From contig NW_006500327.1 of assembly GCF_000471905.2 (NCBI RefSeq), positions 732,217 to 796,216 of the forward strand: a stretch of DNA of 64,000 bases, read 5' to 3'. The position numbers and the translations under genes were made by a program. Under the pieces are notes generated by a model. That model made no database searches, had not been told where the DNA came from, and saw only the letters and a program-made list of their open reading frames with translations. Of this stretch, positions 45,830 to 56,859 are shown piece by piece (positions within the stretch are counted from its first letter, which is position 1; the number at the start of each line of letters is the position of its first letter). The DNA comes from Amborella trichopoda (lineage: Eukaryota; Streptophyta; Magnoliopsida; Amborellales; Amborellaceae).

Positions 45830-46890
45830 TAACTTTATTTAATGCTTTTCCGTTTTGAACCTATTTCATCATGCCCCTTTTATGAAATATTTTAAAATTA
45901 AATAAAAATAGAAAATTGGTAATTATATCTTGCAGTTATTTTGATAAATTTCCCAAAATATGATACCTTATTTTCCTTTGCACGCTTGTAAAATAATAGC
46001 TTGAGACTAAGTCCACTATGAAGAACCACTGGTTAAGAATAACAACTGAGACCAAGCGCCCCACCATTATATAAACTTTTCATTTATTTATTATCCACAC
46101 ATGGATAATGATAATAAAAATTGGCCTTAAGCACCGATAATTTTTTTTTCCTTTGAAGCTTCAATAAAACAATTTGATTCAATTTCTAAAAACCCAGATC
46201 GGCCAGGTGAATTGGTCATCCGGGGTGGTGAATAGCAGATCTGGATCGGTGATGAGAGAGTAAGCTAATAAGAAATAAAAAAAATCAAGAAAAAATAAAA
46301 ATAAAAAATGGTAAAAAAAAAATGGTTATCTCACAAAACTGGTCAGTTATGTTATAGAACTGATGTGGTCAGTTCTTGACTGGAACCACCTGAATCCTGA
46401 TATATTGAAAGAATCGGTCTGGACCACTGAAAACTGAAGCAGATCAGGCTGGATCCACATTTTTCAAGACATTGATTTGATCAACAGCATATTTTATTGC
46501 TGGAAGTCTTCGATCAAAGAATCAAAACATGGAACATTTATATTTAAACTCGGGCTTCCACGAGAGCAAGCATATTCTTACTCCATGTTTAAGATTGTTT
46601 TCTCTCTCTGAAATTTTGGGATCCTAACTAGATAGGTATTTTCAATGAAAATCACTAAATGAGTGTTTTCAGTGAAGCAATTTGAATTTAAATTCTTAGA
46701 TTTGATCGTCAAAAAGCGTTATAATATCCATTCAATCCTACGACAGTCATGCATATGTAACATGAGTATGATTTTTTCTTTTTCGCTTTTTTTTTATATT
46801 CCTTTGTTTTTCTATATGTTGTTCAGCTAGGTTGAGGATGTTACCTCCCGTAAATTTGGCGTCTTAAAAATACTCATACATGTGACCGCA
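45830..46890. other. AT-rich intergenic DNA
   Basis: No gene recognised. 46190-46460 has repeated words such as 'ccagatcgg', 'agatctggatcggtgat' and 'gatcaggctggatcc' that resemble 55130-55400. Both may be remnants of one dispersed repeat. Confidence 0.45.
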
Positions 46891-46893
46891 GAA

Positions 46894-47150
46894 ATTTAGA
46901 ATGGGACTCTATACAATGAGACAATTTACCTTTGATACAAGGAGACCACAAATATTTATAACCATTTGATATGAAATCTAATAGATTGGGTGTGTCACAA
47001 AGTTCAAAAAAAGTTATTTTGAAGTTTGAGCTTGGTCAATAGAATAAATACAACCATCTAATTTCACATCTAAAAATCAAGATTAATTGTGGCTATCTTA
47101 TACCAAAAGATACAAGGCAAGATCTCATTATATACTTTTCCTTCTAGAAT
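46894..47150. mobile_element. MITE family B, copy 3 (inverted)
   Basis: The element (46903-47141) opens GGGACTCTATACAATGAGAC and closes with the reverse complement type ...CTCATTATATACTTTTCC. Flanks atttagaat and ttctagaat match at 7 of 9. The interior 'ttgagcttggtcaat' and 'aaaatcaagattaattgtgg' is the reverse complement of copies 1 and 2. Confidence 0.82.
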
Positions 47151-47631
47151 TTATTGGTGATTAGGATGTTGGTACAATAAATACCCTCGTTGCAAGTTGT
47201 AAATCGAATTTTCCGTTTGATTAAAATCAATTTTTATTTGTTTTATTAATTCCCCAAGAAAATAATAACAAGCATATTAAAACCTTGAATCCATTGTTGG
47301 ATTGGCCCTCAGGTATATTGATGCAGATCAACAATCCCGAATCAACATGGTCAAAAAAAAGTAATAAAATAATACAAATTAAAATAGAAAACAAATTTGG
47401 TGGGAAGTGCTCAATTTTCTCATCCGGGTCAATGATTCTACTGACAATAAAGCCTGAGCCTCTAATAAAACTGACCAATTATGTAAAAGAACCTAGTTAG
47501 TCCCCTCCCAAATTTAATCTACATCGATGATTCCTAATTTGAATGCGAGATTTTTAGAACCCATTAGAATTTTTTTTTTCCCCTAATGAACATTACCGAG
47601 CAGAAAACAATCAAATTAGTTCACTGGGTTT

Positions 47632-47799
47632 TAAGATTTCTTATATTTCTACAATGAAAAGGCCGGCAGTTTATCTATTATGGATTCCAAAATTGAAAGG
47701 GTTATATTTTTTTTATTAGATTTCTTATATTTCTACAATGAAAAGACCGGCAGTTTATCTATTATGGATTCCAAAATTGAAAGGGGCATATTTTTTTTA
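47632..47799. repeat. Two tandem copies of an 84-bp unit
   Basis: The phrase 'agatttcttatatttctac' starts at 47634 and 47718. The units are nearly identical ('ccggcagtttatctattatg', 'gattccaaaattgaaagg'), so the duplication is recent. Confidence 0.9.
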
Positions 47800-49020
47800 T
47801 TTGCACATGATTTTTTCATCAATTACTTAGCTTCACCTTCACACTAAAGGTGAGGGAAGTGGGTGAACGAACCCTAGTGTAGGGGTTAAACAAGGGTTAG
47901 CTAACCCACCCCAGTTGTGTTCTTGTTAGAGATGGCGTCAAGTTAACCTCGTCACTTAACTAAAAGCTTTAAAAAAAAAAAAAATGAAAATATTTTAAAA
48001 GTTTGCTTAAAAAAATAGCTTGAAAATAATTTAAAACTTTATTTTTTAAAATATTTAGAATATTTTGTCGCTTAGCCCAAAATTTGAGGAATTGATTATG
48101 CTGATGTGGTCACCCTCAAATGGTCAACTTTATCCTCTTTGGTTAGTTTTTGAACTACATATTGGAAAATTTGCCACAAAGAGCCTGTATACCCTCGAGG
48201 CATGGGTAAAACTTACACCTTTTCCTAATGGCAAATATGAAATTTTGGTAGGTTCGACATCTTTGGTGCAAGTCTATAACAATCCCACCCCAAATAGCAG
48301 CCACTATGGACAAAACAATGAAAGCGCTAGTCCAATGCCATGTGGTATATGATGCTCCAAGGTTATCTCACCGTTGATTCCAAAGTATGGATGGTTGGAG
48401 ATCAACTGGATGGGACGCACGACGAGAAGATTCACTTTTTTTTTTTTTTTTTTTTGTGGATCAGTGGAAATTACTGCTCCTACCCGTTTTTTTTTTAAAA
48501 GAGTCAATTTTTTTTAAAATGTTAATGAGAATAGAGGCCTCAACTTCTACCTTCGGTTCAGGTGGTACTACCACCACGAGTCTAATGCCATTCTCACAAG
48601 GAAATTTACTTACACTTATTTTCTAACCATCTATCAGTGGGAATTGGTACTAGATGTTGCTTAAAGTACCATGTGAGATTGCACAAAGAGAAGGTCGAGA
48701 AGAATTCAACATAACATAAGCACAAGTCTTAAAAATGTTTTTGTTACAAAAAAGTAATAAATAATCCAAGTTTTCTATCAACTCCCTAACCCCAATATTT
48801 AAATAACTTTGAACCCAAAAACTTACAAAGATTATTGTGAGCTTCTAGCCATCTAAATCATTTCAATCTCCACCATCAAGTCTTATCTCAAAGATACTAA
48901 ATAAACACAAAAGCATAAAACTCAAAAGCAAATCTATTTCCGGCTTCCAAAATATGTACAAAAAAATAACATCCAAAACATGGGGATCATAATTTTTGCA
49001 TGATGTGCTATGGATCATAC
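47800..49020. other. Intergenic DNA, no supported gene
   Basis: An open frame at 48065-48352 (95 codons, plus) is a little less AT-rich than its surroundings but resembles no family I know. 48437-48460 is a T run. No repeats that I can name. Confidence 0.4.
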
Positions 49021-49024
49021 ACCC

Positions 49025-51430
49025 ATATTTTGGAGATGTTCTTGTAATTTATAGGGATTTTCAATTCTTTATAAATGGAGCTCGATGGGATTTTTTAAGG
49101 CCACTCGGGGACTATGTCAAAGGGATCATCTCTCCCCTTTCTTTTTTACTATATATGCAGAATGCTTCAGTTTAATGCTTACCAATGTAATGAGGAATGA
49201 TCACTTTGCAGGCTTTCAAATGCCTAATGGGGGACCGTGTCTTTCACACTTGAAATATGCTGATGATATCCTTTTTTTTTGTGAAGCACAATAGGCGTAG
49301 GTTGCAAATATTGCTATTTTTTTGAAATGTTGTGAAGTTGCATTGGGTTTAAAGGTTAATTTTGGGAAAACAGCCATGGTGGGTATAAAATGCCCTGATG
49401 CGGAGGTTTCCTCCATTGCATAGGAGTTTAGTAGTAAGATTGAATTTTTCCCTATTACCTACTTGGGTATGCCAATTTCAGATGGTCATCTTCCTATTGC
49501 AGTATAAAAAAAATTTTGTAAGATTGAATTTTTCCCTATTACCTACTTGGGTATGCCAATTTCAGATGGTCATCTCCCTATTGTAATTTGGGATAAATTT
49601 TTGCAGTGCAACCAAGTTAAGCTAGATTTGTGAAAATTTAAGTATTTATCTTTTGGGGGGAGGATTACGCTCATTAAGGCATGCCTGTCAAACTTGCCTA
49701 TTTATCAGATGTCTATTATACAAATTCCTGCTTCGATAGCAAAGAAAATAAGACTATGATAAAGAACTTTCTGTGGAGGTCCTTTGCGGAGAAGAAGAAG
49801 TTCCAACTTCGTCGCTCGATAGAGCGTGTATGCCTAAAAAGGAAGGGGGCCTTGGGATTAGGAAAATCAAACTGGTAAATCAAGCTCTGCTCTGTAAATG
49901 GTAGTGGAGATGTCTTACTCTTAAAGACCACATTTGGTACGAAGTGATTGCTTCAAAGTATGGAACAGATAAGTTTGGTATGTGGGTGGGGAATAGGAAT
50001 GGAGTAAGGACATGTCAGTCAGCTGGAGGGCTATCAATTCGTGTAAAGACTTTATACATGGTGATATTCGGTGGTGTGTGGGTAATGGTTGTAACATCTC
50101 CTTTTGGCATCATAAATGGTTGGGGGACTGCCCATTGAAATTAAGTTTTACTTTGATTTATCATTTGATGACTCATCAAGAAGCCACTATTGTCGAGCTT
50201 TTTGTTTGCAGGGGTAGTAATGTTGAGTGAAATATTACTCTGCTTTATAATAGGGTTTCTGATTTGGTTTTCTCTCAGTTTGCTTATCTCTATAAACTAT
50301 TGAAGGATGTTTATATCCCACATAATGCTTCTGACGAGGTAGTTTGGGAGATTGACAAAAGTGAGATTTATTTAGTTAAATCTATGTATCATTTACTCTA
50401 TCATGATAGGGCGCGATGGTCTATGTCTGAAATAGCAAGTGGAAATAAACCCTGCCTCTCAAAGTGCAAGGTTTTTTTGGTTGGCGGTTCAAAACAGAGT
50501 TCTCACAGTCAATCTGATTAAGAAAGAGAAAATTTTACTGAATATATGTCTCATGTGCAAGGAAGACGGAAAAAATGGTGACCATCTCTTTCTCCATTGT
50601 TCGTTTGCTAGTTGCATTTGGAAGTGGTTTTTAGACAAGCTTGGGGCTGCATTGGTAATGCTACTGTCGGTGATTGGGGTTCTTCATAATCTTTCAGTTA
50701 CTTTACCAAGGATTGAGTGTGTTGTATGGCAAATCTCTAGAGGTGTCATTCTATGGGAGATCTGGAGAGAGAGAAACAGACGAATGTTTGAAGGTATCTC
50801 TTTGCCGATTGGAAAAGTTTTGGAGAAAATCTTGCATTCCATCTGGTTGTACCTCTCTGTTGCGAGTTGTGGACATAATATTTCTGAAGTGGATGTAAGA
50901 AGTAATCTAATTAACCTTTTCTATTTGGGTTTCCAAAAGTGTAGGCCCAAAGGTAGATGGATGGTCCCACCTTTGGGGATTTATAAGCTCAACTTTGATG
51001 GTAGCTCATTAGGTAACCTGGGTCTTGCTGGTTTTAGAGGGGTTCTTCGGTATTGGCTGGGTAATGTGATCTTCTCCTATACAGGGCCACTTGGGGTGCA
51101 GACTGCGAATTATGTAGAGATCTTTGCCCTTCTCTTTGACCTTCGCTCCCTTGTGGAGAGGAATTTGGGGACTTCTTACATTTTGAAAGGGATTCCCTCA
51201 ATATTGTGAAATGATGCAAAAGAGATCAGAAGCTTCTTTGGGAGTTGAAATCCTTGTTGTTTCTGATTTTGGATCTCGCCTCTTTCTTTTCTGTCTCTTT
51301 TGTTCATGTGTATAGGGAAGCTAATGTGCTAGCTAATTCCCTTGTCAAAGGAGGTTTTACCCTCTCTGAAGCCGTTATTTCAAATTCTATAATCTCGTTC
51401 TAGATTAATAATATTTTTGAACTTTCTCTC
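49025..51430 (+). mobile_element. L1-type LINE relic, 5'-truncated
   Basis: On the plus strand the RT part (49085-49294) has GFFKATRGLCQRDHLSPFFF, then LKYADDILFFC with the YADD catalytic box. Downstream are the NFLW... region (about 49760), the zf-RVT part (KCKVF..., CLMCKEDGKNGDHLFLHC at about 50550-50600) and the RNase H part (YKLNFDGSSLGN at about 50980). A YREAN stretch lies near 51310-51335 in another frame. The 5' half with the endonuclease is absent. Several frame changes and stops, and an internal 84-bp duplication at 49434, make it dead. It is the same broad L1 superfamily as the relic at 12746-15700. Confidence 0.88.
49434..49586 (+). repeat. 84-bp internal duplication in the LINE RT region
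   Basis: The phrase 'gtaagattgaatttttccct' starts at 49434 and 49518 and stays near-identical for about 69 bp. The duplication lies inside the RT palm region and arose after the copy was dead or helped to kill it. Confidence 0.9.
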
Positions 51431-51434
51431 TCAA

Positions 51435-52055
51435 ACAAAATAGGAGGTTTGGTGATAACTCAGACAAATGGGGTTTATATAAATTTCCAAAACAGATGTC
51501 ATGTCAATTAGGTCTTCTCCTTGCAGTCAAATAAGTCTTGCATCATTTGTTTATTCAAGGTTTCCAGGTCAAACGGTAGACCGCGTAAGGCGCAACTCTA
51601 ACAAATACAAGAAATGGTTTGGTATTCCTAACATGATAAGCATTGGCAGAAGGGCACTTTGGATGTCACTTTGAGTCAAGATGTTGGGAAGTTTGGGTTG
51701 GTAACTAGTTTTGTTTCACAAGTCAGGGTAAATGAGATTTGATTGGTTGATGTCTTCATCAAAGCAAATAACATTTTCACTGGGATTGGTGCATCTCCAA
51801 GGCCCACAGAAGATATGCTTTTCTTTTTCCTCATTAACCATATAGAATATAGATTCATGCCATCAATACATTGTAAACTACAAGGCACCTATTCCCCTCT
51901 CTCTCTCTCTCAAAACACATTCAATTCTCTCTCTCTCTCTCTCTGAAGGCTCTCTCTCAACACATTCAATTCCTTTCTCTCACATATCTCTCTTCCTTCC
52001 CCCCCTTATCTCTCTCTCTAGACAATATCAGAGAAGTTCGCTACTTCAATATTTA
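51435..52055. other. Intergenic DNA with a CT-rich tract
   Basis: No gene recognised. 51895-52020 is dominated by (CT)n with 'caacacattcaatt' words repeated twice. Confidence 0.5.
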
Positions 52056-52424
52056 AATGAAAAAGTTTATAAAATGAGGAACTACGGATGCACTTCAAAA
52101 ATCATTGTTTTAATGTTCAAAAGCCCTCTAATTGAGCATCTCGACATCGATATGTATGATTATGAAAGAAAAATGGATTTTAACTCCTAGAAATAGTACA
52201 TCTTACACCACATTATCTAGACCGTCCTTTTCAAAATTGTCGTATGTTTTTAGATCTACTTGATTTTAACCAATTTTGGAGCTTAAAATTTTATAATTAA
52301 ATATGAAAATAGATTTTTGGATAATCCTAAGAATATTTTGCATCAAAATTATATGTTATGATCAAATTTGAAAGTGCACCTTAATTGAGGTTGCAACCTT
52401 ATAGAAACTGCACCCATATTTTAA
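52049..52424 (+). mobile_element. MITE family A, copy 6, with 9-bp target duplication
   Basis: The element is 52058-52415. The left end is TGAAAAAGTTTATAAAATGAGG and the right end is GGTTGCAACCTTATAGAAAC followed by TGCACCC. Flanks atatttaaa (52049-52057) and atattttaa (52416-52424) match at 8 of 9. The interior has 'gagcatctcgacatcgatat', 'ttttagatctacttgatttt' and 'ttataattaaatatgaaaat'. Confidence 0.87.
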
Positions 52425-52738
52425 AAAAAATGCATAAAATTCCTCGGCATCTTAAGCTAGTTCTTGTGAAACCAGTGAATGTGTCTGCTAGGTCATTAGT
52501 CCAAGTGGGTGCAGCTGCCCCAAGCATCTATTTTGATAGTAAACATAAAATGCTTATTCAATTTTGGAATTGGTCCCACGTTCTAAATCAGTAAAGAAAA
52601 AAAAGGTGAAGTGATGAATGGATTATCTTGACCAAAACTATCCTGTTCCATAAAGTTTGCAACCCCCCAGAACTCTCAACTCCCTTGACCAACAAGAGAC
52701 TGGCTCAAAAGTTAGAGTTAGATTCCATCTTTACTTGT

Positions 52739-52746
52739 AGAGAGAG

Positions 52747-52780
<34 letters not shown>
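52739..52780. repeat. (GA)n microsatellite at the edge of the assembly gap
   Basis: A (GA)n tract lies about 25 bp before the run of Ns and another GA-rich stretch follows it, so the gap probably covers or borders microsatellite DNA. Confidence 0.8.
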
Positions 52781-52782
<2 letters not shown>

Positions 52783-52804
52783 GTAGAGAGTAGTTCGTAC
52801 GAAG

Positions 52805-53360
52805 NNNNNNNNNNNNNNNNNNNNNNNNNNNNNNNNNNNNNNNNNNNNNNNNNNNNNNNNNNNNNNNNNNNNNNNNNNNNNNNNNNNNNNNNNNNNNNNN
52901 NNNNNNNNNNNNNNNNNNNNNNNNNNNNNNNNNNNNNNNNNNNNNNNNNNNNNNNNNNNNNNNNNNNNNNNNNNNNNNNNNNNNNNNNNNNNNNNNNNNN
53001 NNNNNNNNNNNNNNNNNNNNNNNNNNNNNNNNNNNNNNNNNNNNNNNNNNNNNNNNNNNNNNNNNNNNNNNNNNNNNNNNNNNNNNNNNNNNNNNNNNNN
53101 NNNNNNNNNNNNNNNNNNNNNNNNNNNNNNNNNNNNNNNNNNNNNNNNNNNNNNNNNNNNNNNNNNNNNNNNNNNNNNNNNNNNNNNNNNNNNNNNNNNN
53201 NNNNNNNNNNNNNNNNNNNNNNNNNNNNNNNNNNNNNNNNNNNNNNNNNNNNNNNNNNNNNNNNNNNNNNNNNNNNNNNNNNNNNNNNNNNNNNNNNNNN
53301 NNNNNNNNNNNNNNNNNNNNNNNNNNNNNNNNNNNNNNNNNNNNNNNNNNNNNNNNNNNN
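52805..53360. other. Assembly gap (556 Ns)
   Basis: No sequence. Any reading frame across it is meaningless. Confidence 1.
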
Positions 53361-53390
53361 GGTTAGAGAGAGATACAGATGAGCTGCCAT

Positions 53391-53676
53391 AGGTTCATTC
53401 TCTCACTAGTATAACAATCGATCATGTCTGTACAATTCCATGGAAATGGCATACACAAGAAACTCTGACAAAGAGAGAGGTCCAAAAGATGTTTCAGAGA
53501 GAGAGAGAGAGAGAGAGAGAGTGGGGCTGCTATAGGTTCATTCTCGTCACAACAATGGATCATGTTTGTACAATTCCATGGAAATGGCAGACACAAGAAA
53601 CTCACTGACAATAAAAAAGTACGAATAAAAGCCATGAAGATGCCTTCTGGTATCCATTTCAAAAAGATAACTTCTA
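53391..53676. repeat. Two tandem copies of a 143-bp unit beside the gap
   Basis: 'aggttcattctc' begins at 53391 and 53534. Each copy continues through 'gtacaattccatggaaatgg' and 'cacaagaaactc'. The GA-rich linker (53500-53521) separates them. More copies may lie in the gap. Confidence 0.85.
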
Positions 53677-53679
53677 CTA

Positions 53680-54189
53680 TCAACAGGTTGCAAGAGAGCC
53701 ATTGTTACTTTACAAGGTTTCCTGATAACATAATACAATTGTTCTGGCAAGGTATAATATTAGGGTTAGCAATAAGAGGTACTGGAAGTAATAGCAATTA
53801 CATAAATGGTTGGGTTGTGCAGATAAACCTAGAAAACCTTAAGTAATTTATCCATGTAACTCCACTGTTGAGTAAGCCAGTGCCCTATATTCTGCATCAG
53901 ACTTCTTAAAGAGTCTATCTCACACAAAATTATCTGCGAACCCAGGGATCCAAGAACACTAATGCCATCCGGGAATTAGCAAAATCAGCATCTACGAAAG
54001 GGATGGCCCTCTCTAAAACAATAATAAAGAAGACTTTCAATTAAGCTTTTTGGTATCTCTCCGTAATACATTTACCAATACAAGGAGTATGCATTTACAT
54101 ACTGGTCCGACAGTCTCAAACAAATGTTTGATGGATTTGCCAATATAACTCTTGCTTGAGCCTGAACTAGCTTGTGAAGTGTCTGCGTA

Positions 54190-54226
<37 letters not shown>

Positions 54227-54716
54227 TTCAGTATCAAGTATATAACGAGTTGAATTTTCCCACCAGAAAATATAATACGCATCCATCGTGATGACAAGTG
54301 GGTCATTGATTGTTCAACCACTGTGCGCATAGATTGGAAACTGATGACCCTCCATCCAGGGGAAGAGTACCTTCTCCTTAGTGATTTTTTTATTTATATC
54401 ATTTCACAATTTTGCACATCTTATGCGAAGAAATGAAAGTTAAAGTTATCAATAAAAAACAAAAGAAGACGGTCATGCAAATTTATTAAAGGATAATTTA
54501 TCAAAATACACCAAACTTTTCAACAATTCAACAGTACCTTTTTCAACTATTCCAACTTATGATAATGTGTATTTGATGGGTATTTTGAAATTAAATCAAA
54601 AGATATGGTAAGATGCTAAATAGTTGATCTCTTATGTGTGTATTACATGCATGAATAAGGGCTACAGTATACAGACCTTAATCTCAATTTTGCCAACTCA
54701 GATCTCAAGATCAAAT

Positions 54717-54751
<35 letters not shown>

Positions 54752-54805
54752 TGTTCATAGAGTCAGGCTACTACATCCAAGTTTCTATAAAGATGAGTCC
54801 TTCAT
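53680..54805. other. Intergenic DNA with GA tracts
   Basis: No gene recognised. (GA)n tracts at 54189-54226 and 54719-54749. The frame at 54037-54330 is partly microsatellite. Confidence 0.45.
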
Positions 54806-54807
54806 AA

Positions 54808-54905
54808 GGTAGGAATCGAAGTAGGGCTTGAGCAGTTAGCAGTGGAGATTGAGGTAGGGCTCGAGCAGTTAGCAGGAATCGAGGTAGGGCATGAGCAGTT
54901 AGCAA
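54808..54905. repeat. Three tandem units of about 31-36 bp
   Basis: The phrase 'gaggtagggc(t/a)(c/t)gagcagttagca' recurs three times in a row (about 54815, 54850 and 54880). Confidence 0.85.
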
Positions 54906-56855
54906 ATACTAAATCTCAAATTCCATTCCTACTGCTGAACTATCGCCCCCCCTAAAAGAAAAGTCCTTCATAAGATATGCAATGTCCAAGCTTCAAAGTG
55001 AACTTCACAAGACTACTATTCCAGTTCACATAAAAATTAATGATAAGGGGAGGAATAAAAGACGTGCGACATATACACTGTTTAAAAAAATGGATCAATG
55101 AGGCAGATTGTCCAACCCCAATCCTGGTCCAGATCAGCTGGATCAGCAATCCAGATTGCTCTCAAATGATCTGATGGATCGGTGATCCAAAAATAATTTA
55201 AAAAATAAATGAAATAAAATAAAAATTAAAATAGAGGTTTATGGGGGTGGGGATTTAGGGAGGAACCACATAAAACATTAGACAAGCTTAAAGAAACAAA
55301 AAAAAGAAAAACATGAAAAGAGTAGTTTTAGGGGGGAACCAGGTTAGAACCCATACCATTCCAGAACAAGGTCGGTCCTGATTGATTCTGCATCCGGATC
55401 AGTGACCCAGATTGAAAATTATCGAGTTTTAATACACTGTTTATACTGCATATGCACAAGAACTCCAAAACACCCCTCTCTATTCTCATTTTCTAAATTC
55501 AACTTGGAAACCTCCACAAATATCCTCTATGATCTGTTCTACGCCATGATAAGCTCATGTCATCATAGGTCTCCAACATTCATGAAGATTGTTGCTCCTT
55601 AGCAGCCTCAGATATTGGTTTCTGATTTTAGGAGCAGAAGCCAGTTTTGTCCATAGCCCTCCTGTTTTTTTGTTCTTTTTCTTTTTCAAAGCTAACCCTC
55701 AAATTCATATTCAATTCATACTTTACATTTATATGCACGCACGTGCGCGCGACACACACACAAATGGCTGCTATATCCATGCTAGATACTTTCAAATGAC
55801 AAACAAACTGATGTACCCCATGGTCTTAGCCTATCCATGAAACATAAGTTTATATCATGTGCAGCTTTACATCTAATGCCCTAATTTTGCAGTCCAGGAT
55901 ATCCTCTTTCTTCCCTGCTCTCAGGGCCTGTTTGGATGCCACATAAGTTGCAGACAAAGAGGTCCTATAAAAGCAGGCCCTTCTCCTTGGTGTCTGGTGT
56001 AGCACATCCATACACAGTGAATCCGTGTTTTTTGTATGTTATAATCGATAATTTGGGACGCTCATCCCCAATAAGGCAGCTCAGTTCTGCGACTTATATG
56101 GCACATCCAAACTGACCCTTCTCCAATGCATTCAATAACCACGAAATAACTTCTTCTCAGACATACATCCATAAAATTTCCCTTGTATGCAAAAGATCCC
56201 AAGTATGCCACTATTGCAAAAGGCACAAAGGATATATTTTTGCGGAACTTCTTCGGACATGAAATAAAACAAATCCTCCCCCCCCCCCCCCGCCCCACCA
56301 CAAACACATACACATACACAACCAAAATAAATAAATAAATAAATAAAATAAACAATATTTTAAAAAACAGTCTGCCCGGCGCCTAGGCGGCCAGGAACAA
56401 AATACCGCACACCTCGACCCAAGCAACCCAAGCAACCCAACACGGGCGGTTGTACCTAGGTGGGTGCCTAGGCGGCGCCCAAGGCCATAAGGAGTTTTCG
56501 AATTTTAAAAGGGAAAAAGGAGTCATTTTGACCCCCAAGTTTGTATACAAAGGTTATGGGGTTTATTTTTGAACCCCCAAAGTGAAAAAACAAGAAACCC
56601 TCAATCTCTAAACTTATTTATGAGAATCTGAAGTAATTTCTGAGAATCGAAAGTACTTTTTGTGGATTGAAAAAGTTTTCTTTTCTCATTGAAATTATTT
56701 TTAGGGTGCTATTGGTGGCATTCGAAGACTTTTGAGTTAATTTGTAGCTCGATTGAAGTAACCAAAATCGAAGATCAAAGATTGGGAAGAAAAGGTCAGT
56801 TTGTAATCTTTATTTGAGTTTTATTTTTCCAATTTGAGCTGTCTTCTACGGGGTC
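54906..56855. other. Intergenic DNA, repeat debris
   Basis: No gene recognised. 56278-56292 is a C run and 56295-56345 has (CA)n and (AAAT)n. 56370-56480 is a GC-rich patch with 'gcgcctaggcggc' words near 56378 and 56465, which may belong to the left end of the hAT relic downstream. Confidence 0.45.
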
Positions 56856-56859
56856 TAGT

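Noticed and set aside
52731-53390. Long minus-strand open frame across the N run
   Set aside because: The frame consists almost wholly of unknown bases; its ends are GA-repeat translations.
54037-54330. Minus-strand open frame of 97 codons
   Set aside because: Its middle is a (GA)n translation (Leu/Ser runs) and the rest has no family resemblance.
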